A DNA stretch of 64,000 nt from an uncultured Alphaproteobacteria bacterium (GTDB lineage Bacteria; Pseudomonadota; Alphaproteobacteria; HIMB59): assembly GCA_902509695.1 (NCBI GenBank), contig CABWYP010000004.1, forward strand, positions 1-64,000, written 5' to 3'. The position numbers and the translations under genes were made by a program. The notes under the pieces are model-generated. The model was not told the origin of the DNA. It saw only the letters and a list, made by a program, of their open reading frames with translations, and did no database searches. Numbering within the stretch: position 1 is the stretch's first letter; the number at the start of each line of letters is the position of its first letter. Below, piece after piece: positions 49,473-58,037 of the stretch.

Positions 49473-51031
49473 TTGTCTGTTTTCCTTGAATCAAATAAAG
49501 AATTCCAAAATGGATCCGCATTTTGGTATCCTTTCTTATATGTAGTAAAAGCATTATCATATTTAGCTGATAAATCCTTGTCATAACTTTCAATTTCATT
49601 CAAATAAGGCTCTACCCAATGCTTATTAGAATCTTCATACTCTTTAAAATGATTAAGAGCTAGCAATCCAACAATACAAGCACCAGCTGCTCCTTGTTCA
49701 CTATTATTTATTACTTGTGTTTGATTTTGGGTTACGGCACCAACAATTTTTCTCACTAAATTACTTTTACTAGCTCCACCAGTTAGTCTTAAAAGTTCTA
49801 AGTCAGCTCCAAATTCTGTGTAACAATCCCTACATGCATAGGCTAGACCCTCATACAAAGATCTTACTAAGTCGTATGTTGAAGTTGTAGTATTTAATCC
49901 TAAGTATTGGGCTTGAGCTTTAACATTAACAAAAGGTCCTCTTTCTCCATTTGGTGAAATAAATGGATGATAAAATATTTTTGCTGGGCTAGCTTTAGCA
50001 GCCTCTCTCTCAAAAATTTCAAGTATTTTTTCTTTATCTGTAGTTGTATTTGAATAATCACCTATGATGGTTGAAAAGATATCAATTAACCAGTCTGTAT
50101 TTAGTGAGGCTACCATATTAGATACCATTTTTGCATTTGCACTTGAGCCAGAAATTGGAAGTGTATATCCTAATTGTTTAGTTGGATCAGCTTTTTTATT
50201 GTCAAAGTCGACAAAAATATGTATTCCAGCTGTTCCTAATATTGTACATCCAATTTTTTTATTTTTATCTACAAATCCACTTCCGATACCCGCACACACT
50301 ACATCTACTGGAGCTAATATAATTGGCAATCCTTCTTTTATACCTATTGCTTTAGAGGCCTCATTGCCTAGTTTGCCAATATATTTTGTACTATCTATCA
50401 TCGTTGGTTGTTTTTTTTTCATGTCATTAAAATTGAGTATTTCTAAAATTTGATCATCATATTTTCTTGTTACTGGAGAGCCCCATGTCATATTACCCTC
50501 ACCAATATCTGTATAGACCTCACCTGTCATTTTATAAAATATCCAGTCTTTACATCGTAGAACTTTATCAATTTGTTTAAATCTATCTGGTTCATAAAGA
50601 TGAGTGTGAAACATCTGTCCTGTTTGCATAGATGGATTAAGTCCGGTTTGGGTAATAGAGGTTATTTGAGCACCTATTCCATTATTTCTCCACTCATCTA
50701 TTAACTCTCCTGATCTACCATCTAGCCATAAAGCAGCATCACCGACTGGATTTTGTGATTTATCTATGGGCCAACTTCCATCACCTTGACCAGTAATACA
50801 AATTGCGATGATATTATTAGTAAGATCTCCAATTTTTAACTTAAGTTTGGAAAAAGACTGCACAACATTTGACCAAGTTTCATCTAAATTTTGTTCTGCT
50901 CTATTACCCTTTCTGTAATAAACTTTATTAGGAACTGAAGCTGACTCTATGATCTTACCCTCTAAAGTAAAAGCAACAAATTTTATGAGAGATGTACCTG
51001 CATCTAGTCCTACAATAATTTCTCTAGACAT
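49469..51031 (-). CDS. FGGY-family kinase, erythritol-kinase (EryA)-like
   Basis: VGLDAGTSLIKFVAFTLEGK, ICITGQGDGSWPIDKSQNPVGDAALWLDGRSGELI, RLTGGASKSNLVRKIVGAVT; erythritol-kinase resemblance is from memory of the family. Confidence 0.8.
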   Translation of the reverse strand: MSREIIVGLDAGTSLIKFVAFTLEGKIIESASVPNKVYYRKGNRAEQNLDETWSNVVQSFSKLKLKIGDLTNNIIAICITGQGDGSWPIDKSQNPVGDAALWLDGRSGELIDEWRNNGIGAQITSITQTGLNPSMQTGQMFHTHLYEPDRFKQIDKVLRCKDWIFYKMTGEVYTDIGEGNMTWGSPVTRKYDDQILEILNFNDMKKKQPTMIDSTKYIGKLGNEASKAIGIKEGLPIILAPVDVVCAGIGSGFVDKNKKIGCTILGTAGIHIFVDFDNKKADPTKQLGYTLPISGSSANAKMVSNMVASLNTDWLIDIFSTIIGDYSNTTTDKEKILEIFEREAAKASPAKIFYHPFISPNGERGPFVNVKAQAQYLGLNTTTSTYDLVRSLYEGLAYACRDCYTEFGADLELLRLTGGASKSNLVRKIVGAVTQNQTQVINNSEQGAAGACIVGLLALNHFKEYEDSNKHWVEPYLNEIESYDKDLSAKYDNAFTTYKKGYQNADPFWNSLFDSRKTDK

Positions 51032-52164
51032 TATAAGCCGTTTAAAATTACTTCTTCAGTGTTTATGTCAAAGATATTAATCGACTCGGCGGGAAATTTT
51101 AATTTTACATTAGAGCTAGGTTGAAAATCTCTATCCGCAACCCCAATAATTGAGGATCCATTAATTTCAATACCTATATGAACTTGGTCTCCTAGCCAGT
51201 GGTACGAGGAACTCTCTGCTGCCCCTTCAAAATTAGAATTTTCTTGATTAAAAAATATTTTATGTGGCCTTATACCAAGAGTAATCATTTGTTCATTAGA
51301 AATTTTACTTAAACTATCTTTGCTTAAGTTTTCAATATCAAAATTTATAGAAAATGTTTTTTGATTTATTTCATTTAAAATATCAAATTTAAGCTCACTA
51401 TCATTTTTATTAATTCTTGCTTGAAGAATATTCATAGGAGGCTCTCCAATAAAAGATGCCACAAATACATTTGATGGTTTTGCACTTATATCATAGGGTG
51501 AGGCTAGTTGTTTCAGGTCTCCATTTTCCATGACTGCTATTTTATCGGCTAAAGCAACAGCCTCAGTTTGATCATGGGTAACAAAAATAACAGTCTTTTT
51601 ATTATGTTGAATGAAATCCTTAACTCTTGCTCTAAGCACTGCTCTAAGTTGTGGTTCTAATTGAGACATGGGCTCATCTAATAATAATGCATCAGAGTCT
51701 CTTACTAGTGCTCTAGCTAAGCTCACTCTTTGTTGCTGTCCTCCAGATATAGAGGGAGGATATCGATCAAGAATATCAGTGATTTCAAGCAATTCTGACA
51801 CTTCATTGACCTTCGATTCTACATTTTCTTTTGATATTTTTTCCCTCATTAAACTGAAAGCTATATTGTCCCTGATGGTTAGAGGGGGATAAAGAGCATA
51901 GCCCTCAAAAGCCATGGCAACATTTCTATTTGCAGGTTTTAAATCGTTAACAATTTTTTCTCCAATTTTAATTTGACCCGATGTTACAGTTTCAAATCCT
52001 GCAATCATTCTTAATGTTGTTGTTTTTCCACAGCCAGAGGATCCCAACAATGCCAATATCTCTCCATCCTCCAAATTAAGATTAAAGTCATTTACAGCTT
52101 TAACATCCTTATCTGTTTTGGATCTAAAAACCTTATTTAAATTTTCTAAAACTACTTTTGCCAA
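51031..52164 (-). CDS. ABC transporter ATP-binding protein (GlpT/UgpC-like)
   Basis: LLGSSGCGKTTTLRMIAGFE, ISGGQQQRVSLARALVRDSDALLLDEPMSQLEPQLR, VTHDQTEAVALADKIAVM. Confidence 0.93.
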   Translation of the reverse strand: MAKVVLENLNKVFRSKTDKDVKAVNDFNLNLEDGEILALLGSSGCGKTTTLRMIAGFETVTSGQIKIGEKIVNDLKPANRNVAMAFEGYALYPPLTIRDNIAFSLMREKISKENVESKVNEVSELLEITDILDRYPPSISGGQQQRVSLARALVRDSDALLLDEPMSQLEPQLRAVLRARVKDFIQHNKKTVIFVTHDQTEAVALADKIAVMENGDLKQLASPYDISAKPSNVFVASFIGEPPMNILQARINKNDSELKFDILNEINQKTFSINFDIENLSKDSLSKISNEQMITLGIRPHKIFFNQENSNFEGAAESSSYHWLGDQVHIGIEINGSSIIGVADRDFQPSSNVKLKFPAESINIFDINTEEVILNGL

Positions 52165-53253
52165 TTACTCTAAATTCCTTTTTGTTTCAACATCAAAAAA
52201 GTAAGACCTTTCATCCAAAAATGAAATATATAATTTATTGTTTTCATTAATGAGCCTTGACTCTTCTTCTGTCATTGAGCATAACAATTCAAGACCGCTT
52301 TTTAATTTGACCAAAAAAACTATTCTCAAATTTAATGGTGTTTTAGTTCTAAATTCAACCTCAATTGATTCATCTGAGGGCTCATTTGATAAAATGATAT
52401 CTTCAGGACGAATACCCACTATGCACCTACAATCTTGGATGTTAGTTTTACGTTTAAGTTTAAATTTTTCTCCATCGGCATCAACAAATAACAAGTTGCC
52501 CTCTTTTTTGACTGATGCAGTAAAATTATTGATTGTAGGGTCACCAAAAAGTTTTGCTGTTGTTAAAGATGAGGGATTTAGATAAATATTTTTTGGTGTG
52601 TCTATATCATTAAACTTGCCATCATATAAGACTGCTATCTTATCACCTAAAGCCATAGCCTCTCTAAAATCTTGGGTTACATAGATTACTGTTGTGTTAA
52701 ATTCCTTCAAAACTCTTGGTAGCTCAAGCCTCATTTCAAACCTAATCTTTGCATCAACATTTCTCAAAGGATCGTCTAATAAAACAACTGAAGGTTTGCT
52801 AATTAGACTTCTGGCCAATGACGTTCTTTGCTTTTGACCATTTGATAATTCTTTTGGAAATTGGGTTAGAACATGTTCTATTTTTAAAAGACTAGCTACT
52901 TCTTTAACTTTTTGGTCAATTTCATCATCAGGAATATTCTTATTATTTGCTCTTAGTGGGCTTGCGATATTGTCATATGCCTTCATATGAGGGTAAAGAG
53001 CAAAGTTTTGAAAGGCCATGGATATATCTCTCTCTTCTGGTTGGAATTCATTGATAACTTGACTATTCATTTCAATTTCACCGTTATCCAACAACATAAT
53101 CCCAGACAAAAGCCTTAATAAGACAGTCTTTCCAGATCCAGATGGTCCAAAAACTACAAAAAATTCACCCTTGTCAATTTTTGCATTTAAATTTGATATA
53201 ACCTTGTCGTCTTTAAAACTTTTGGATAAATTTTCTAAAGTTAAATAAGACAT
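52165..53253 (-). CDS. ABC transporter ATP-binding protein (GlpS/UgpC-like)
   Basis: FGPSGSGKTVLLRLLSGIM, LSNGQKQRTSLARSLISKPSVVLLDDPLRNVDAKIR, VTQDFREAMALGDKIAVL. Confidence 0.93.
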   Translation of the reverse strand: MSYLTLENLSKSFKDDKVISNLNAKIDKGEFFVVFGPSGSGKTVLLRLLSGIMLLDNGEIEMNSQVINEFQPEERDISMAFQNFALYPHMKAYDNIASPLRANNKNIPDDEIDQKVKEVASLLKIEHVLTQFPKELSNGQKQRTSLARSLISKPSVVLLDDPLRNVDAKIRFEMRLELPRVLKEFNTTVIYVTQDFREAMALGDKIAVLYDGKFNDIDTPKNIYLNPSSLTTAKLFGDPTINNFTASVKKEGNLLFVDADGEKFKLKRKTNIQDCRCIVGIRPEDIILSNEPSDESIEVEFRTKTPLNLRIVFLVKLKSGLELLCSMTEEESRLINENNKLYISFLDERSYFFDVETKRNLE

Positions 53254-53255
53254 GT

Positions 53256-54110
53256 TTATCCTTTAATCGCACCGAGGCTTAGTCCTTGAACGAGATATTT
53301 TTGAATAAATAGTGCTAAAATTAAAGTAGGTAAAACAGAAACAACAATACCACAAGCAATTAAACCATATGGAATTGCACTGGCGGTAATGAAGGCTAAC
53401 GCGCCAACTGTAACTGGTTGGATTTGACTCGAGCCCAAGATAAGAGCAAAAACAAAATTGTTCCAAGCATAAATAAAACAAAGAAGTGATGCGGCAGCTA
53501 TGCCTGGCTTAGCAAGGGGAATTGAAATTCTCCAAAAAGATTGAAACCATGAATGCCCATCTAAGCGATATGCGTACTCAATATCAGGGCTAATATCCTC
53601 AAAGTAACCCCTAACTATCCATAGTAGTAATGGCAGAGTAATTAATTGATAAACCCAAATTAAAGCAAAATAACTATCGTAAAGACCAATTTTTGAAAAA
53701 TATAAATTTAAAGGAAGTATAATCAAAAGAGCGGGAGCAAATCTAAAACTTAAAAGTGTGAATGCAATATCCTCACCTCCTTTAAATTTATATCTTGCAA
53801 AAGCGTAAGCTGCAGGAACCCCAAGCAATAGGGTTACTGAAACTGAACCTACAGAAAGTATCGCACTGTTAATTAAATTTTGTTTAAAAAAAATGTACAT
53901 TGTGGCAAAACCCTCTATAGCAAGTTCTCCTTCCCACAATGCGACGTAATTTTTTAGAGTAGGTTCATAAAACAATGCAGGTACTTTTCTTAAAATTTCG
54001 TCATTTGTCATAAATGACATATTAAATACCCAAGCTATAGGAAAGAGAAAAAACATGATTATAGCTACATAAGCAAAAAATTTGAGGATACTCCAAATAT
54101 TTATGGTCAT
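53256..54110 (-). CDS. ABC transporter permease (MalG type)
   Basis: FRFAPALLIILPLNLYFSKIGLYDS, IEYAYRLDGHSWFQSFWRISIPLAKPGI, IQKYLVQGLSLGAIKG. Confidence 0.92.
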   Translation of the reverse strand: MTINIWSILKFFAYVAIIMFFLFPIAWVFNMSFMTNDEILRKVPALFYEPTLKNYVALWEGELAIEGFATMYIFFKQNLINSAILSVGSVSVTLLLGVPAAYAFARYKFKGGEDIAFTLLSFRFAPALLIILPLNLYFSKIGLYDSYFALIWVYQLITLPLLLWIVRGYFEDISPDIEYAYRLDGHSWFQSFWRISIPLAKPGIAAASLLCFIYAWNNFVFALILGSSQIQPVTVGALAFITASAIPYGLIACGIVVSVLPTLILALFIQKYLVQGLSLGAIKG

Positions 54111-54997
54111 TGAAGTAGCTCTCCCTTAGTTTTGATTTTTAATTTGTGCCATTGTTGAACAAAAACATGACATAAAAAATAACAAATTGCCCACAAAACA
54201 ACCATCATAGCAGCTGCTTTTCCTATATTTGTGTACTGAAATGTTTGAAGATAAGCAGACACTTGAAAAACCATACTACTTTCGCCTGGTCCTCCCTGAG
54301 AAAGGGCATAAATAATATCAAACTGTTGAATGCTTTCTAATAGTCTAAATAAAGAAGCAGTTAAAATAAAAGGAAATAACATTGGAAGAGTAATTCTAAA
54401 AAATTTGTAATACTCTGGCACGCCATCTAACTCCGCTGCCTCAAAAGGCTGTCTAGGAAGTGATCTGAGGCCTGCAAGAAGTAAGATCATAATAAAAGGT
54501 GTAAATACCCATACATCAACCATGATCAAAGTAAATAAAACAGTATTTGGGTGACTAGCCCAAGTAAAACCATCTAGACCAATAAATGACAAAAGGTAGT
54601 TTACGACACCAAAGTTTGGATTAATTAATAATCTCCAAATCAACGATGCAAGAGCAGGCGCTATCATGAGAGGAAGAACTAATAAAACACCTAAGGTATT
54701 GTTTAACCAATTACGCTTTGCCAATAATAAAGCTATTCCTAATCCAAGCAAAAGCTCGATGATGATTGTAAAAAAAGTATAAGTTAAAGAAACTTTTATA
54801 GTATTCCAAAAAGAGGGGTCAGTGAAAATATTTACATAATTGTCAAACCAAATAAAACCCTTCATATGAGGCATTTTTAAGTTGTATCTTTGGAGTGAAT
54901 AATAAACTGCTGTAAAGAAAGGAATGAGTATTCCAACACAAACTAATAGAGCAGGTAAAGTGAGAACGTAAGGAAAGAGTTTCCGATTAATTTTCAT
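54107..54997 (-). CDS. ABC transporter permease (MalF type)
   Basis: FEAAELDGVPEYYKFFRITLPMLFPFI, YALSQGGPGESSMVFQVSAYLQTF. Confidence 0.92.
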   Translation of the reverse strand: MKINRKLFPYVLTLPALLVCVGILIPFFTAVYYSLQRYNLKMPHMKGFIWFDNYVNIFTDPSFWNTIKVSLTYTFFTIIIELLLGLGIALLLAKRNWLNNTLGVLLVLPLMIAPALASLIWRLLINPNFGVVNYLLSFIGLDGFTWASHPNTVLFTLIMVDVWVFTPFIMILLLAGLRSLPRQPFEAAELDGVPEYYKFFRITLPMLFPFILTASLFRLLESIQQFDIIYALSQGGPGESSMVFQVSAYLQTFQYTNIGKAAAMMVVLWAICYFLCHVFVQQWHKLKIKTKGELLQ

Positions 54998-55005
54998 TAT
55001 AGATA

Positions 55006-55042
55006 TTCTACACCGCTTTATAAAAAATAAAACGGTGTAGAA
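55006..55042 (-). other. Intercistronic hairpin downstream of the second SBP gene
   Basis: TTCTACACCG ... CGGTGTAGAA inverted repeat between SBP stop (55059) and permease start (54997). Confidence 0.65.
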
Positions 55043-55058
55043 ATTAAGGAGGTTATTA

Positions 55059-56513
55059 TTAAGCTAGACCCACATCCTTCATCATGCGGTCTATCTTTGA
55101 AGCTAACTTATCTAATGTCTCATCGACATTTGATCCTGTTTGCATTTCCTGAAGAGCTGCTGCCCATTCTGTTGTTGTTTCAAAGAATAGTGGTTGAGCT
55201 GTAAAGTGGATTTTTGATCCATCAATAGAGCTATTGTATTGCTCCATATATCCAGGAGATGTTCCACGAATTTTATCGTCAAAATCACCTGAAGCCCATA
55301 CAGACTCTCTAACAGGGTTCACTTGGTTGTGTTTTACACCACCAGCCATTGCATTTTCAGGGCCGTTACACCATTGCATCCAGTACCATGCTGCATCCTT
55401 CTTTTTGGAGAAGTTGCTCATAGCTAATGACCAGATCCATACGTTTGGTGTTGGTGCACTTGCGCTTGGATTTGGAGCAAATCCATGGAAACCAAAGTTT
55501 CCAGCCTCTTTGTTATCAGGGTTACCGTTAAAGAAGTATCCTAAGATATCAGCATCGAAAATCATTGCTGAAGCACCAGCTCCAATATCATTTCCGACTT
55601 CATACCAAGTGTAACCAGACCAGTTAGCAGGTCCAGAAGATGAGATCATCTTCACCCACTGCTTGTGGAAGTCTTTAGAAGCCTGAGAGTTCATAGCAGC
55701 TTTTAATTTTCCGCCATTATTCTCAAAATCAGTTAGTCCATAGTTTGCATAAGCAGACATAAACCCTGGGTGGATTGTTGCCCAACTTCTACTACCTCTG
55801 GTTCCAATACCGTAAGACCATTCATTTGATCCAGCATTTTTAGTGAAGTATTCTGCTTGATCAGTCATTTCAACAAGATCTTTAGGTGGCTTCATACCAG
55901 CTTTATCAAAGTATCTTTGGTTGTAAGTAACACTGTTTAACTCAAAACCCCAAGGCATACACCACTGTTTAGAACCAGCTGCACCAGGAGCATCTCCTGC
56001 CACACCGCTCCATGAGCAAGCATCTCTTAAATTACCTACTACATCATTCCAGTTATAGCTTGGGTTAGTCTTATTTGAGTCACCAATATAATCATTTAGA
56101 TCCGCGCACCATCCTGCAGGGCCATAAGTCCAAGTCATATAGGCACCAGTCATGAAAGCATCATACTCTGAAGAACCTGATGATAATGCAGCTGTTACTT
56201 TATCGAAATAAACATCCTCAGCAAAAATATCATATTCGACATTCATTCCTGTTAAGGCTTTGAAATTATCGAGCTCCGCTATCATGGAATCCATGTATGG
56301 ATGTTTGTTCATTAAAAGTTTAATTGTAGTACCACTGTGTTTCTTCCAATCAAAATCTTGTGCAGCTAAAGCACTAGTGACTTGCAGTCCCATTAGCTTA
56401 GTTAATGCTGCAAATCCAATACCGTACTTACCTGCTTTGATTAGGAGATCACGTCTAGACATTTTCCCTTTTAGAAAAGTGTCTATGGCACTTTTCATTT
56501 TTGAATGTGACAT
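55059..56513 (-). CDS. ABC transporter extracellular solute-binding protein (family 1), Tat-like signal
   Basis: MSRRDLLIKAGKYGIGFAALTKLMGLQVTSALAAQ leader; LDNFKALTGMNVEYDIFAEDVYFDKVTAALSSGSSEYDAFMTGAY. Confidence 0.88.
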   Translation of the reverse strand: MSHSKMKSAIDTFLKGKMSRRDLLIKAGKYGIGFAALTKLMGLQVTSALAAQDFDWKKHSGTTIKLLMNKHPYMDSMIAELDNFKALTGMNVEYDIFAEDVYFDKVTAALSSGSSEYDAFMTGAYMTWTYGPAGWCADLNDYIGDSNKTNPSYNWNDVVGNLRDACSWSGVAGDAPGAAGSKQWCMPWGFELNSVTYNQRYFDKAGMKPPKDLVEMTDQAEYFTKNAGSNEWSYGIGTRGSRSWATIHPGFMSAYANYGLTDFENNGGKLKAAMNSQASKDFHKQWVKMISSSGPANWSGYTWYEVGNDIGAGASAMIFDADILGYFFNGNPDNKEAGNFGFHGFAPNPSASAPTPNVWIWSLAMSNFSKKKDAAWYWMQWCNGPENAMAGGVKHNQVNPVRESVWASGDFDDKIRGTSPGYMEQYNSSIDGSKIHFTAQPLFFETTTEWAAALQEMQTGSNVDETLDKLASKIDRMMKDVGLA

Positions 56514-56555
56514 ATTTATATCCTCCTTAAGTGATAATTAAGTTTACCACTTATG

Positions 56556-56571
56556 ATGTTGAAAACAACAT
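56556..56571. promoter_or_regulatory. Palindromic operator candidate in the divergent SBP2/AraM-like-2 promoter region
   Basis: ATGTTG-AAAA-CAACAT perfect inverted repeat between 55059..56513(-) and 56627..57928(+). Confidence 0.4.
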
Positions 56572-56626
56572 AACTAGTGTTGAAAATTATTGACTTGATA
56601 AGATATATGTTAATATTTATCCAAAA

Positions 56627-57928
56627 ATGGGACATTATTTAGGAGTTATCAACAAGTTATTAGATGGAAGCTATAATAGCTTATCAACTAAAAAAAAAAT
56701 TGAAATTCCAATAGAGGAAATAATAATTGAAGAGTCTATACTAAATGTAGAGTTTAATTTTACTAAAAAAATATTTAATCAAAAAAACTTAATTTTATCC
56801 GGAAAGAATTCATATCAAGTATTTGGTGAAAAAGTTTTAGCTTCTTTAAAAAAAAATAATGTAAATTGTGAGATCAAAATTTTGGATGAATATGAAACTT
56901 CTAAAAAATTTGCAGAAGATTTGGCAAATTCTTTAAGTAATTATCAAAATATAATTACCATTGGCTCTGGTTCAGTTATTGATATTAGTAAGTTTGTCTC
57001 ATCAAAAAATAATCAAAATTTGTACATTTTTTGTAGCTCTTTAAGTGCAGCAGCAACGACGAGTACAGTGTCTTTGTTAAATAAAGGTATCAAAGAGTCA
57101 GTCAAGTCTAAAATACCAGATGCGATAATAATAGATTTAGAAAATTTAAAAAATGCACCACCACGCTTATTAAGAAGTTCGCTAGGGGATGTTTTGTGCA
57201 GAAGCACTTGTCAAATTGATTGGCTTACATCTCATTTGCTATTAAATACAAAATATGATGAAACCCCCTTTGCACTTCAATATGAAGATGAGGCTTTCCT
57301 TCTTAAGAATTCTAAAAAGATATTACAAGGCGATTATGATACTTTAGCCGCCTTATCTCGTATGACTTTGTTAAATGGTATTGCGGCTATTATTATTGGA
57401 TCTACTCATGCCGGGAGTATGGGAGAGCATCTAATTAGTCATTATATTGATATGTTCATGGGTAATCAGCATCCTAATACTCTTCACGGAGAGCAAGTAG
57501 GTGTTGCTACAATTCTAATTTCAAAGATGCAAAATCAATTTATTAAAAACAAAACATTAAAATTTAATGAACTCAATATTGATGAAAAAATATTTCAGGA
57601 ATTATTTGGTGATAATTTATCCTCTAAAATGTTTGAGCAATTTAAATCTAAATATTTTAATGCTGATAAAATAGAATTCATTAATGATCTACTTGAAAAA
57701 AACTGGAGTTTGTTTAGGGTTAAACTAGCAAAATACCTTTTACCTACTGATAATATAATAAAAGCATTAGTGGAGTGTGGTGCCTGTGTTAGTAATGAAG
57801 ATCTAAAAATCTCAGGAAAATTTTTTAATGAGGCTATTCATAATTCATTTTTATTAAGGGATAGGTTTTCTTACTTAGATATAGCTCACTACACGAAAAC
57901 TATTCAAGAATATTTGGTAAAGGAGTAA
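56627..57928 (+). CDS. sn-glycerol-1-phosphate dehydrogenase-like protein (AraM/EgsA family), paralog 2
   Basis: IGSGSVIDISKFVS, LGDVLCRSTCQIDWLTSH, THAGSMGEHLISHYIDMF, HGEQVGVATI; same layout as 33700..35028. Confidence 0.85.
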   Translation: MGHYLGVINKLLDGSYNSLSTKKKIEIPIEEIIIEESILNVEFNFTKKIFNQKNLILSGKNSYQVFGEKVLASLKKNNVNCEIKILDEYETSKKFAEDLANSLSNYQNIITIGSGSVIDISKFVSSKNNQNLYIFCSSLSAAATTSTVSLLNKGIKESVKSKIPDAIIIDLENLKNAPPRLLRSSLGDVLCRSTCQIDWLTSHLLLNTKYDETPFALQYEDEAFLLKNSKKILQGDYDTLAALSRMTLLNGIAAIIIGSTHAGSMGEHLISHYIDMFMGNQHPNTLHGEQVGVATILISKMQNQFIKNKTLKFNELNIDEKIFQELFGDNLSSKMFEQFKSKYFNADKIEFINDLLEKNWSLFRVKLAKYLLPTDNIIKALVECGACVSNEDLKISGKFFNEAIHNSFLLRDRFSYLDIAHYTKTIQEYLVKE

Positions 57929-58037
57929 AAATATAATCTTATATGTCAATAAAATATTGATTTATTTTGGTTAAAAAAAAGAAAAATTCTTTGTTAAAAA
58001 AATTTATTTAAAACTTTTTCTTTACAATCAATAAGCA

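Noticed and set aside
52238-52585. 115-aa ORF antisense to the second ATPase
   Set aside because: Overlaps a clear ABC ATPase C-terminal domain; no recognisable protein features.
55234-55614. 126-aa ORF antisense to SBP2
   Set aside because: Shadow of the SBP coding sequence, Pro/Ser-rich, no homology recognised.
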